A DNA stretch of 50,186 bases from an uncultured Phascolarctobacterium sp. (GCA_947589605.1 CANQBR010000010.1:1-50186); one strand, 5' to 3'. Shown: positions 20,877-28,940, counted from the first letter of the stretch. Notes: generated by a model not told the origin, from the sequence alone. Program-made: numbers and translations.

Positions 20877-22069
20877 CGCCGCCACCTGTTGGACACTAAA
20901 CGCAGATCTCGCCGCCGCTCGCGGGGACTGACCTGACTTTCTTCCTGCTGTCGTTCTTCTTCCAGCTCCTGCTTCACGCCTTCGTCATAAACGGAAAGAG
21001 CCAGCCCCAAGGCCAACATGGAAACGACGAGAGAACTGCCGCCGTAACTTATGAAGCTTAGAGGCACGCCGATGACCGGCAGCAGCCCGCAGACCATGGC
21101 CATATTGGCGGCTGCCTGTCCCACCAGGAGGAGGTCGACGCCGGCCACGAGCAAAAAGCCTTCGTAGTCTTTACAGCGCATGGCGATGCGAGCCAAAGCC
21201 ACGCCCAAGACGACGAAGACCAAGATCAACAACAGCGCGCCCAAAAAACCGTTCTCCTGACAAAAAACGGCAAAAGCAAAATCGGTGTGAGCCTCCGGCA
21301 GATAAGCCAGTTTGCTGGTGCCCTGCCCCCAAGGCAGGCCGGTCAGGCCGCCGCTGCCTATGGCCAACAGCGACTGCACCATCTGATAACCGGTATCCTG
21401 GGCGTCCCACCAGGGGTCGAGCCACACTTTCAACCGTTCGCGGCGGTACTCTGTAGCCAAACTGCTCACGGCGATGGCCAAAAAGCTGAGGCCGAAAAGA
21501 GTGAAGACCTGTCCCTTGCTCAAATTGGAAAGAAGAAAGATGCCGAGACACAGGCCCACTACGATGGCAGCCGTGCCCAGATCGGGTTCTTTATAGATGA
21601 AGCCGCCCAATATCAAACTGAGGAGGATCACCTTGCAGCCGGTGCCGTCCACCAAGCTCACTCTTTTGCCCTGCTTCACCATGCCGCCCAGCACGCGGGC
21701 AGTGAGCATGATCACGAAAAGTTTGGCAAATTCGCTGGGCTGTATGCTTATGCCTCCCGGCAGATAGATCCAACGTTGAGCGCCGTTATTGGGCGCCCAA
21801 AAAAAGACTGCGCCCAAAAGCGCCATCAACAATATGAAGCCTGCTCCCAAGGTGCCGAAAGCGGTGAGCTTTTTATAGCCCAGCCGCCGCACGATATGAC
21901 CTGCCGCTGCGCCTGCCAGGCTGAAGATAACATAGCGAAGCAGATAACCTGTGCTGCCCTTCATGAAACTGGCGCTGAAAATATTGGCGCAGCCCAGCGC
22001 CAATAAAATGAGGACGGAGAAGAACACCGCCTGTTTGGGATTTTGAAAAAAGAAAAAACGCTGTCGCAT
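20873..22069 (-). CDS. FtsW/RodA/SpoVE-family peptidoglycan glycosyltransferase
   Basis: SEDS-family membrane enzyme that polymerises lipid II and works with the PBP encoded next. The 398-residue protein has about ten helices and family motifs: NGAQRWIYLPGGISIQPSEFAKL, KEPDLGTAAI, the DPWWDAQDTGYQMVQSLLAIGSGG loop and GVPLSFISYGGSSL near the C-terminus. The start at 22069 is preceded by GAGGA at somewhat long spacing and lies 16 bases past the trmB stop. The order trmB, ftsW-like, PBP with a 4-base overlap indicates one transcript. Confidence 0.92.
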   Translation of the reverse strand: MRQRFFFFQNPKQAVFFSVLILLALGCANIFSASFMKGSTGYLLRYVIFSLAGAAAGHIVRRLGYKKLTAFGTLGAGFILLMALLGAVFFWAPNNGAQRWIYLPGGISIQPSEFAKLFVIMLTARVLGGMVKQGKRVSLVDGTGCKVILLSLILGGFIYKEPDLGTAAIVVGLCLGIFLLSNLSKGQVFTLFGLSFLAIAVSSLATEYRRERLKVWLDPWWDAQDTGYQMVQSLLAIGSGGLTGLPWGQGTSKLAYLPEAHTDFAFAVFCQENGFLGALLLILVFVVLGVALARIAMRCKDYEGFLLVAGVDLLLVGQAAANMAMVCGLLPVIGVPLSFISYGGSSLVVSMLALGLALSVYDEGVKQELEEERQQEESQVSPRERRRDLRLVSNRWRR

Positions 22070-22085
22070 AGATCGGTGTCGGTCC

Positions 22086-22724
22086 TCAAAAATCAACTTC
22101 GCAATAATTGATGGGGTGGCCCAAAGCGGTGAATTTTTCTTCGTATTCGCTCTGCACCTGGTTGGGGTAAGGCGAGCTGGCAAGGTCGTAAGTGCAGGCA
22201 CTCACTTTGAGGCCGAGAGCCGCAAATTCTTCCAAAGAAAAATCGAACAGCCCTCGGTTGTCGGTCTTGAAAAATAATTTTCCTCCGGGGCCCAGCAAGG
22301 CCGCGTATTTTTGCAAAAAAGAACGATGGGTGAGCCGGCGTTTGGCGTGACGAGCCTTAGGCCAGGGATCGCTGAAATTCAAATAAAGAGTTTTGATCTC
22401 TTCCGGAGCGAAATAAGCTTCCAAATCAGCTGCATCCGCCCACAGCACCCGCAGATTCTCCAAACCCAAAACTTTTGCCGCCCGAGCCGGATAGAAGGCT
22501 ACCTCCCGCTGGCTCTCCATAGCCAAAAAAGCCCGTTGGGGAAAAAGCTGCGCCATGCCCACAGCGAAGCGTCCTTTGCCGCAGCCTATCTCCAAAGACA
22601 AATCCTTGCCGGGAAAAAGCTGCCGCCACTTGCCCTTATAGGCTTCCAAGCCGTCCCGCAGCAAATAAGTGCCCAACACTTCGGGCAAGGCTCTGTCCAT
22701 CCACGGTTTTCTTCTTAAACGCAT
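22086..22724 (-). CDS. trmB: tRNA (guanine-N7-)-methyltransferase TrmB
   Basis: Uses S-adenosylmethionine to form m7G46 in the variable loop of tRNAs. The 212-residue product has the SAM-binding motif LEIGCGKGRFAVGMA (near residue 45), the hallmark NFSDPWPKARHAKRRL (near 118), and a C-terminal YEEKF element. The start at 22724 is supported by GGGAGG just upstream; in-frame codons further upstream run through the promoter and are not coding. Confidence 0.95.
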   Translation of the reverse strand: MRLRRKPWMDRALPEVLGTYLLRDGLEAYKGKWRQLFPGKDLSLEIGCGKGRFAVGMAQLFPQRAFLAMESQREVAFYPARAAKVLGLENLRVLWADAADLEAYFAPEEIKTLYLNFSDPWPKARHAKRRLTHRSFLQKYAALLGPGGKLFFKTDNRGLFDFSLEEFAALGLKVSACTYDLASSPYPNQVQSEYEEKFTALGHPINYCEVDF

Positions 22725-22767
22725 AAGTCCTCCCGGCAACAAGGCCCGCTGGATTTCGTTCACTGCT

Positions 22768-22796
22768 ATTATAGCGCAAAGGCCGCCCTTTGCAAA
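22768..22796 (-). promoter_or_regulatory. Promoter for trmB-ftsW-PBP
   Basis: On the minus strand TTTGCA (22791-22796) and a perfect TATAAT (22768-22773) are 17 bases apart, about 40 bases before the trmB start. Confidence 0.7.
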
Positions 22797-22798
22797 GG

Positions 22799-22821
22799 AA
22801 AAAGACCGCCCGGCGGCGGTC
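22799..22821 (-). terminator. Terminator just upstream of the trmB promoter
   Basis: GACCGCC and GGCGGTC pair around a 4-base loop and are followed on the minus strand by TTTTT. It insulates trmB from the gene at 23069. Confidence 0.7.
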
Positions 22822-22962
22822 TCGAGCATAGAGCTTTTTTTCGAAACAGTCGGCAATTGCAACCTCGGCGTTTCGAAAAAATCGTTTTCTTTTTATCGTC
22901 GATGCGATCTCATTTTTGTCAGAAAGTTTACGCAGTCGAAAAAATTTTCAGAGCTGCACGAG

Positions 22963-23009
22963 AAAAGCCCCTGCTTTATCGAAACTCGTTCGCTGAAACA
23001 GGAGCTTTT
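22963..23009 (-). terminator. Long-stem terminator after the SUMF1-flavodoxin gene
   Basis: AAAAGCTCCTGTTT and AAAGCAGGGGCTTTT make a stem of about 14 pairs including G-U pairs, 60 bases past the stop at 23069. The gap 22725-23068 holds this hairpin, an AT tract with TCGAAAAAATTTTC (near 22938), the terminator at 22799 and the trmB promoter; no gene is seen. Confidence 0.65.
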
Positions 23010-23068
23010 GCTTTTGCCGTTTGCTCAAACTCAACAGCCGGCGATCATAAAGATCTCTTCATGAGCTG

Positions 23069-24508
23069 TCAAGGCAGCTGATTTTTCTTCAGCCAAGCGG
23101 CCACATCGCCCGACAGTCGGCCTCTGCCGGAATAGTGGACGGACAAAGGCTCGCCTATGACGGCACGGGGAGCCAACTTGGTGATGGTGGTCAGGCTCTG
23201 CCCGAAGCGGCCGCCGCCGTGAGAGCAGAAGGGGATGATCCTCTTGCCCGCAAAATCGTATTCTTCTAAAAAAGTGGCGATGGGCATGGGGATGGACGCC
23301 CACCAATTGGGATACCCCAAAAGGATGGTGTCGTACTGCTCGAAATTTGCCACACGGTTGCTTATCTTCGGTCTTGCTTGTATATTTTGGTCGCGCTGTG
23401 CCTGGTCGAGCACGGTATTGTAATCGTCGGAGTAGGGCTGGGCAAGTTCTATCTCAAAAAGATCGGCGCCGGTCTGAGAGCGTATCTCTTGCGCGATCCC
23501 TCTGGTGTTGCCGCCCCAAGAAAAGAAAGCCATCAAAATTTTCCCGTTTTGTTTAGCTTCGTTTTTCACTCCCGAGGCGATGACGCTGCCCGAGAGGGCC
23601 GCAGCATTTTTCACCAGCCTGAAGCCTAAATTGAAACTTCCTTGCTCCATGGGCAGGGTCCCTCGATAAGCAGAGCGTAAATTTTTGGCAAAGTCGTTCC
23701 AACCGCCCCCTCTATAAACGCGGCGCGTCCCCGTAGGCGGGCCGGTGGGGTCGACGGCAGCGGCCGTGTCGTATTCGCCGTAATAGTCCCACACCCATTC
23801 GCTCACGTTGCCGTGCATGTTATAAAGGCCCCAAGCATTGGGTTTGAAGCTGTTCACGGCCACCGTCGTTTCCCGATATTCTCCCGGTTGGGTAGAGAGC
23901 TTCCCTTGAGAAAAATAATTGCCTTCGATCTCGTAGGGGTAGTGACCGTAATAATTGGCTTCCTCGGGACTGATAGATGTTTGGGTATTGAACGGCGTCG
24001 TCGTCCCGCCTCGACATGCGTATTCCCACTCCGCTTCGGTGGGCAGACGATAACCGCCGGCGCTCCTGTCCCAAGTGACAGTATCGCCGTCAACGGTGTA
24101 AGCAGGCTTCAAGCCGTCCCGCCGGCTGAGTGCGTTGCAATAGGCCACTGCGTCCAGCCAGCTCACATTCTCTGCGGGAAGATCTTCGCCTTTAAAGTTG
24201 GAGGGATTTTTCCCCATCACCGCTTCATAATCTTTTTGTGTGACTTCATAGGGGCTGATGTAAAAATCGCCCACCGTCACCTCATGCTGCACTTCATCCT
24301 TCGAGCGCCAAGGCTCATCTGGAGGGCTGCCCATCTTAAAAGTGCCGCCCTTGATGAGGATGAAGCCGTCTTGAGCAGCGGGCGCGGCAGAAGCTGCTTT
24401 ATTTATCGGACCCGAACTGTCCGCCGTTTTATCTTTACCTTTGCAAGCAACGAGAGAGAAGGCCATGATGAATACCCCCAAAGCAGCAAGAATTTTTTTT
24501 GCTTTCAC
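23069..24508 (-). CDS. Lipoprotein fusing a SUMF1/FGE-type domain to a flavodoxin domain
   Basis: A two-domain surface lipoprotein of about 479 residues. The N-terminus is a lipoprotein signal (KAKKILAALGVF, then FSLVAC with the lipidated Cys near residue 22). A Ser/Ala-rich linker leads to a SUMF1/formylglycine-generating-enzyme-like domain (about 46-300: GGTFKMGSPPDE, RLPTEAEWEYACRGG, NMHGNVSEWVWD, YRGGGWND, NLGFRLV). The active-site Cys pair of true formylglycine enzymes is not evident near the C-terminal part, so it is probably a binding domain. A flavodoxin-like domain follows (about 320-479: FFSWGGNTRGIAQEI, GYPNWWASIPMPI, SHGGGRFGQS). GTG start with GAGGAG 7 bases upstream; an in-frame GTG at 24529 would overlap the reductase stop. 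Function unknown, probably extracytoplasmic redox. Confidence 0.85.
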   Translation of the reverse strand: MKAKKILAALGVFIMAFSLVACKGKDKTADSSGPINKAASAAPAAQDGFILIKGGTFKMGSPPDEPWRSKDEVQHEVTVGDFYISPYEVTQKDYEAVMGKNPSNFKGEDLPAENVSWLDAVAYCNALSRRDGLKPAYTVDGDTVTWDRSAGGYRLPTEAEWEYACRGGTTTPFNTQTSISPEEANYYGHYPYEIEGNYFSQGKLSTQPGEYRETTVAVNSFKPNAWGLYNMHGNVSEWVWDYYGEYDTAAAVDPTGPPTGTRRVYRGGGWNDFAKNLRSAYRGTLPMEQGSFNLGFRLVKNAAALSGSVIASGVKNEAKQNGKILMAFFSWGGNTRGIAQEIRSQTGADLFEIELAQPYSDDYNTVLDQAQRDQNIQARPKISNRVANFEQYDTILLGYPNWWASIPMPIATFLEEYDFAGKRIIPFCSHGGGRFGQSLTTITKLAPRAVIGEPLSVHYSGRGRLSGDVAAWLKKNQLP

Positions 24509-24525
24509 TGCCGTTCTCCTCTTTT

Positions 24526-25536
24526 TCACACCACAGTCCCGGCTTTTTGTTTGCCGTTTTGGGCCATCACGCCCGCCAAAGCGTGGGGCACATACAATTC
24601 TTCCAAATAGAAGATCTCGTCTTGAGCTAATTTCAGTTCTGCCGCTTTCGCCAGACCTTCCACCTGAGAAAGTTTCGTCGCCCCCACCACAGGCGAAGTG
24701 ACTTTCGTCAGCAGCCAGGCCAGAGCTATCTCGGTCATGGAGACGCCGCGCCTTGCGGCCAACTCGGCGACGCGGGCGATTATTTTGCCGTCTGCCTCGG
24801 CCGTGGCATCATATTTGAATTTGGCATAAGTATCTTCCTCCAAGCGCTTGGAAGTTTCACCGGGGCGTTTGGAGAGACGGCCGCCTGCCAGAGCGCTGTA
24901 GGGTGTGAGCGCGATATTTTGATCTTTGCAGAAGGGGATCATCTCCCTTTCTTCTTCCCGGGCGATCAGATTATAATGCCCCTGGACCGATACGAATTCG
25001 CTAAGCCCGTGTTCTCTGGCGTAAAAATCGGCTTTGGCCAGCTGCCATGCGAAACAGTTGGAGATGCCGATGCAGCGGGCTTTGCCTGCTTTGACCGCCT
25101 CATCTAAGCCCTCCATTATCTCCTCCATGGGCGTGTGATAGTCCCACATGTGGCAGATATAGAGATCGACATAGTCCAAGCCGAGATTTTTCAGGCTTTG
25201 GTCCAAATAATTTTTCACATGCTGCTGCCCGCTGATGCCGTTGTCTATTTCTTTTTGGGTCCGGGGCGTGAATTTCGTGGCGATCGCAAAATCGTCCCGC
25301 TGTGCGAGATCGCGCAGAGCCCGTCCTACATACTGCTCGCTGGTGCCGTTTTGATAAACGATGGCCGTATCGAAAAAATTGATGCCCAGCTCCAAAGCTC
25401 GCTTGATGATCTCTCGCGTCTTTTTCTCGTCCACCGTCCAACTGTGCTGGCCCGTGGCGGCGTTGCCGAAACCCATGCAGCCTAGACAGATGCGAGAAAC
25501 TGTAAGTTCCGAGCGTCCCAGTTTCGCGTATTCCAT
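24526..25536 (-). CDS. Aldo/keto reductase
   Basis: A 336-residue NAD(P)H-dependent oxidoreductase with the aldo/keto reductase barrel. The catalytic tetrad is visible: Asp in NFFDTA, Tyr in VYQNGTSEQY, Lys in ATKFTP and His in YICHMWDYH. The C-terminal GATKLSQVEG fits the cofactor-binding segment. Its closest type is the general YhdN-like subgroup; the substrate is not predictable. Strong Shine-Dalgarno (AAAGGAGG). The next gene, the SUMF1-flavodoxin lipoprotein, begins within about 17 bases, so the two are co-transcribed. Confidence 0.93.
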   Translation of the reverse strand: MEYAKLGRSELTVSRICLGCMGFGNAATGQHSWTVDEKKTREIIKRALELGINFFDTAIVYQNGTSEQYVGRALRDLAQRDDFAIATKFTPRTQKEIDNGISGQQHVKNYLDQSLKNLGLDYVDLYICHMWDYHTPMEEIMEGLDEAVKAGKARCIGISNCFAWQLAKADFYAREHGLSEFVSVQGHYNLIAREEEREMIPFCKDQNIALTPYSALAGGRLSKRPGETSKRLEEDTYAKFKYDATAEADGKIIARVAELAARRGVSMTEIALAWLLTKVTSPVVGATKLSQVEGLAKAAELKLAQDEIFYLEELYVPHALAGVMAQNGKQKAGTVV

Positions 25537-25566
25537 GATCTTCCTCCTTTATCTGCATATATAAAT

Positions 25567-25585
25567 AGGAAGCTTTGCTCTTCCT
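25567..25585. promoter_or_regulatory. Short inverted repeat upstream of the aldo/keto reductase
   Basis: AGGAAG and CTTCCT flank a 7-base centre about 35 bases before the start codon, in an AT-rich stretch with TTAACA and TATATA sequences. It may be an operator, but the promoter cannot be fixed. Confidence 0.3.
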
Positions 25586-25682
25586 TTTGTTAAAAGATCT
25601 TTTTCTTCCTCAACTCCGGTTTCGGCGTTCTCGGTCTTTCTCTTTAGCTTTAGGGCAGCCGAAGCTCAAAACTTTTCGGTTT

Positions 25683-26498
25683 TTATTTTTTGCTTTTTCC
25701 TAACTCGGGCAGCCCGTAAGAGATAGCTTTGGCGGGACAAACTTTGCGGCAGGCACCGCAGGCTATGCATTCTCTGTCGCCCACTTCTTTACAATCCAAA
25801 AGGCACTGCCGTGTGCAGGCCCCGCATTGCACACAGCGTTTGCGATCCACTCTGATGCCCAAAAGAGCGAATCTGCCGATGAGGCCGTAAAGAGCTCCCA
25901 GGGGGCAAAAGAAGCGGCAGAAGGCGCGATAGCAGCAGGCGGCGAAAATAAAAACGCCTGCGGCCAACAGCCCTTTGCTCCAACTCAAAAAGGCGTAGGC
26001 AAACCCTTCGCCGGTGAAAAGCATCACCAAGCCGCTCACAAAACCGTTGGGACAAAGATACTCGCAAAAGAGCGGCAGCGCCGCTTGGCCGCTGTGATAA
26101 AGATAAAAAGGAACGATCGTGATGACCGCCAGCAAAAAATATTTCAAATAAGAAAGACGGCGGCTCCACGCTCCCTTGGACAATTTCGGCAGCGGCAGCT
26201 TGTAGAGCAACTCCTGCAAAAGACCGAAGGGGCAGAGCCAACCGCAGATGAGGCGGCCCAGACAGAGGGCAGCCAAAATAAAAGAGGCAGCGAGATAAAA
26301 GGGGACTCGTCCCAGACCTGCGCCCCACACTTCCTGCCAGGCTCCCAAAGGACAACCGGCCGCGGCCGCCGGGCAGTAGGAACAATTCAGCCCGGGCACG
26401 CACACATCTTGAGGCAAATAGGCGCGGCCGCCGAGGGGTGCGCTGTTATAGAGAAAAGCAGCGCAAATTTGGCTCAGCTTTCTTTTCAGGTCCGTCAT
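25683..26498 (-). CDS. NapH/MauN-like membrane polyferredoxin
   Basis: A 271-residue integral membrane iron-sulfur protein. Its five or so helices carry repeated CP motifs near membrane edges (ICGWLCPFGLLQE, CEYLCPNGF, CRFFCPLGALYG), typical of NapH/NosR/RdxA-type electron carriers. The C-terminal cytosolic part has two 4Fe-4S ferredoxin motifs (CVQCGACTRQC and CIACGACRKVCP). It probably moves electrons between quinone or ferredoxin and an extracytoplasmic acceptor. The aldo/keto reductase and the flavodoxin-bearing lipoprotein lie downstream on the same strand, a plausible partner set, though this is inference. Start has GAGGAAG upstream. Confidence 0.85.
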   Translation of the reverse strand: MTDLKRKLSQICAAFLYNSAPLGGRAYLPQDVCVPGLNCSYCPAAAAGCPLGAWQEVWGAGLGRVPFYLAASFILAALCLGRLICGWLCPFGLLQELLYKLPLPKLSKGAWSRRLSYLKYFLLAVITIVPFYLYHSGQAALPLFCEYLCPNGFVSGLVMLFTGEGFAYAFLSWSKGLLAAGVFIFAACCYRAFCRFFCPLGALYGLIGRFALLGIRVDRKRCVQCGACTRQCLLDCKEVGDRECIACGACRKVCPAKAISYGLPELGKSKK

Positions 26499-26551
26499 GA
26501 TCTCTTCCTCACCGTATCACACAAACTCAAGTATTTTTTCTTTTTACTTAC

Positions 26552-26580
26552 ATGATACAGGCTCAAAAGTTTTATAGCAA
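26552..26580 (-). promoter_or_regulatory. Promoter for the polyferredoxin gene
   Basis: On the minus strand TTGCTA (26575-26580) and TATCAT (26552-26557) are 17 bases apart, about 55 bases before the start codon. Confidence 0.5.
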
Positions 26581-26668
26581 ATACTTTATCGCTATCAAAC
26601 GTTCATGCTCGAAAAGCATTAAATTTTTGAGAAGTTGCTTCATTTCGCCGCCATTTTTTTCTCAGTGA

Positions 26669-26706
26669 AAAAGAAAACGGGCAGAAAGTTTTGCTTCCTA
26701 CCCGTT
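26669..26706 (-). terminator. Terminator after the DUF554 gene
   Basis: AACGGGTAGGAAG and CTTTCTGCCCGTT pair imperfectly around a short loop (26676-26706) and are followed on the minus strand by TTCTTTTT. Confidence 0.75.
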
Positions 26707-26760
26707 GCGGTCCGACCTTCATAAAATTTTTCGACGTTTTTCGACCGACTGCTTCCTAAT

Positions 26761-27450
26761 TTAAAAGAGGCTCATCACGGCATACCAAAGGGGCGGCAGC
26801 AAGAGGGCCGGCAGCATGTTCAACGTTTTGCAATCTCTTATCTGCAAAATGTTGAGGCCGGAGCTGATGAGAAAGACCCCTCCCAGCACGGACACTTCTC
26901 CCAAAAGAGCCGGGCTCATATAAGGAGCGATGAGACCGGCGAAGGCGTAGATGCTGCCCTGCCAGCAAAAAAGCACGCCGGCAGCCAAAGCGATGCCTCG
27001 GCCGTAAGCTGCGCTCAAAATGATGCTGGAGACAAAATCCAAAGTCGCGTTGGTGAAAAGATAGGTGTGATTGCCGTTGAGCCTGCTCTCGATGGGACCC
27101 AGTATGCTCAAGGTGCCGATGCAAAAGAGCATGATGGCGGTAGACAGGCCTTCGGCCAGACCGCCTCGTCCTTTAGAAGGCCGCAATTTTCCCAGCGCCC
27201 GCTGAAAACGGCCGTCCATATCCAAAGCGGTGCCTATGACGCTGCCCAAGGCGATGGCGGCGATGAAGAGCACAGGATATTCGCACTTGGCCGCATTGCC
27301 GATGAAGGCGTTGGCCCCTAAAGCCACGGTGGCCAGCCCCAAGCCGTCGAAGAGAGCGGTCTTGTAACGGGGCGGCACTCCTTTGTTCAAACTGCCGCCG
27401 ATGAGAGAACCGCACACTATGGTGCCTACGTTGACCAAGGTCCCTAACAT
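26761..27450 (-). CDS. DUF554 membrane protein (YdfK/YqgA type)
   Basis: A 229-residue membrane protein of the DUF554 family, whose function is unknown; family members are small multi-helix proteins. Typical features are the start MLGTLVNVGTIVCGSLIGG, the central ALGSVIGTALDMDGR and the GxSxYAFAGL-like C-terminal helices. It overlaps the upstream exonuclease gene by 7 bases, so the two are probably translated together. Confidence 0.88.
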   Translation of the reverse strand: MLGTLVNVGTIVCGSLIGGSLNKGVPPRYKTALFDGLGLATVALGANAFIGNAAKCEYPVLFIAAIALGSVIGTALDMDGRFQRALGKLRPSKGRGGLAEGLSTAIMLFCIGTLSILGPIESRLNGNHTYLFTNATLDFVSSIILSAAYGRGIALAAGVLFCWQGSIYAFAGLIAPYMSPALLGEVSVLGGVFLISSGLNILQIRDCKTLNMLPALLLPPLWYAVMSLF

Positions 27451-28154
27451 GACGAGCCTCCCGTTTCTGCCGTCCGCTCTTCTTTGAGGGCCGCCAATTT
27501 AGCCAGAGCGTCGCTGTTGAGAGCAAAGGTGGCGGGGACCTGCAGCGCTTCTTCTTTGGCCTCGGCTACGCTGGCCAAAAGTTTTTTGAATTGTTCCTCG
27601 TCTCTGGTCAATCTGTAAAGATCCGCCGTGTTGCGGGCGTCCCAAAGAGCGTCGTGGGCCTGGCCCGCGAAGGCTATCCCCACGCTGTCCAACGCCTTCT
27701 CCAAAGCCAGCTGTCTGTTCAAATTCAGCAAGCGGCAAAACTGCCGCTGAAAATCCTGCCAATGAGAAAAAAGATAAGCGAGGGCCAAAGACTCCGGCAC
27801 TTTTTTGAAAGCCGCTTCTTCCCGCAGCTGGCTCAGATCGTTGTCGCTCCAAGAAAAAATTTGATAATCGTCGCCGCACCAAGCTAAAAAAGCAGCCAAT
27901 GCATCCGAAAAATGCACGGCGTTCACCAACATGTCGGTGGTGATGCCTGTGAGCAAAGCATAACGCTGGTAGACCTGCTGGCTGAATTGAGGCCGCACCA
28001 GCAATTTGAAACTGTCGATCTCCTGCAGGTCCTTCGAGCCTGCGTCCAACGCCACCGCCCCTATCTCTATCACTTCGTTGCGGCAGGTCTTGCGGGCTTC
28101 TCTTTCCTTGCGGGATACCGGATTCATTTCCAGATCCACAAAAATATACTTCAC
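27444..28154 (-). CDS. DEDDh-type 3'-5' exonuclease (ERI-1/KapD-like)
   Basis: A 236-residue exonuclease of the RNase T/DnaQ superfamily. The first acidic motif is FVDLEMNP at residues 5-12, the second region holds FSWSDNDLSQL, and the third is HDALWDARNTADL (His and Asp) near residue 165. Together they fit the DEDDh active site that uses two metal ions. Similar to KapD/ERI-1 proteins; the natural substrate, RNA or DNA, is unknown. GTG start with GGGAG upstream. The DUF554 gene overlaps its 3' end. Confidence 0.85.
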   Translation of the reverse strand: MKYIFVDLEMNPVSRKEREARKTCRNEVIEIGAVALDAGSKDLQEIDSFKLLVRPQFSQQVYQRYALLTGITTDMLVNAVHFSDALAAFLAWCGDDYQIFSWSDNDLSQLREEAAFKKVPESLALAYLFSHWQDFQRQFCRLLNLNRQLALEKALDSVGIAFAGQAHDALWDARNTADLYRLTRDEEQFKKLLASVAEAKEEALQVPATFALNSDALAKLAALKEERTAETGGSSC

Positions 28155-28229
28155 GGTCCCAACTCCCCGGTCACCGATTGTTCACCGCATCGTCACCAAA
28201 TCGTTGCAAAAATATTTTGTCCCTTCGGC

Positions 28230-28235
28230 TATAAT
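28230..28235 (+). promoter_or_regulatory. Likely -10 box for the thioredoxin gene
   Basis: A perfect TATAAT lies about 125 bases before the start codon. The nearest -35-like box (TTGCAA, 28204-28209) is 20 bases away, longer than usual, so the promoter assignment is tentative. Confidence 0.4.
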
Positions 28236-28358
28236 GTAGGCGGCAGCTATATTCTATCAAAAAACCCCGCAACTGGAAAGAATTTATTTGCTCGCTCACG
28301 AGCCCCCGCAAAAAGTGCTGCCTGCTACTGAGCCGAGCCGAGCGAAGGATGTGTTAAT

Positions 28359-28661
28359 ATGATCCAGATCGACGATAAGTCTTTCGACAAAAAAGTGTTG
28401 GAAGCGCCCGAGCCGGTGCTGGTGGATTTTTCCGCTTCTTGGTGCGTCCCCTGTCAAAGGCAGGCGCCTATTTTGGCGAAGCTGGCCGAGGCTCACCCCG
28501 AGATCACGGTGGCCACAGTCGATACAGATGCCTGCCCGCTTTTGGCGGAGCGCTTCAACATCACCGGCATCCCCGCCCTTCTCCTTTTTCACAAAGGCAA
28601 GATGATAAAATCCACCGTCGGCCTTCACAGCCTGAGCGAATTGGAAGAGATGCTGAAATAA
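28359..28661 (+). CDS. Thioredoxin-like protein with a WCVPC active site
   Basis: A 100-residue cytosolic thioredoxin. The fold landmarks are VLVDFSASWCVPCQRQAPIL, an internal Asp in TVDTDACP, and the cis-proline GIPALLLFHKG. The redox motif is WCVPC rather than the common WCGPC, which may shift its redox potential. It is a single-gene unit with a terminator after it. Likely role is disulfide reduction of cytosolic targets. Confidence 0.9.
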   Translation: MIQIDDKSFDKKVLEAPEPVLVDFSASWCVPCQRQAPILAKLAEAHPEITVATVDTDACPLLAERFNITGIPALLLFHKGKMIKSTVGLHSLSELEEMLK

Positions 28662-28749
28662 AAGAAGCGATATTTTTTTCGATCGGCCCGCCTGCGCTTC
28701 GACAAAATTTTTTCGGCGAAAAGATCGACGAGCTCTCTCAAAAATTTTC

Positions 28750-28786
28750 GACGAGACTGCCCTACTGTGGCGTCTCGTCTTTTTTT
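28750..28786 (+). terminator. Terminator after the thioredoxin gene
   Basis: GACGAGAC pairs with GTCTCGTC, extended by GCC/GGC, and is followed by seven T residues. This is a clear intrinsic terminator. Confidence 0.88.
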
Positions 28787-28787
28787 A

Positions 28788-28829
28788 TGTTAAAATGATT
28801 TTGTTATCTTGCGGCCTAGGTCGTAAGAT
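28788..28829 (+). promoter_or_regulatory. Extended -10 box and palindromic operator ahead of the patatin operon
   Basis: TGTTAAAAT (28788-28796) is an extended -10. Ten bases later a 24-base near-palindrome spans 28806-28829, with arms ATCTTGCGGCCT and AGGTCGTAAGAT; 20 of 24 positions are symmetric. Its place over the likely transcription start suggests a repressor site. Confidence 0.45.
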
Positions 28830-28835
28830 CGAATG

Positions 28836-28917
28836 TTTTTCGCAAAAGATCGTCGGCAAAAAAGTGCGGTGCTTTTTCTTCGCTCGGCGCATTTGCGGGA
28901 AGATCTTTTACGAAAAA
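28836..28917 (+). promoter_or_regulatory. Long hairpin in the patatin 5' leader
   Basis: TTTTTCGCAAAAGATC (28836-28851) and GATCTTTTACGAAAAA (28902-28917) pair along 16 positions, one as G-U. An inner hairpin AAAAAG/CTTTTT sits at 28859-28877. The structure ends shortly before the Shine-Dalgarno of the patatin gene. Confidence 0.45.
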
Positions 28918-28940
28918 TGCGGCGAAAGAAAGAAGGCGGC

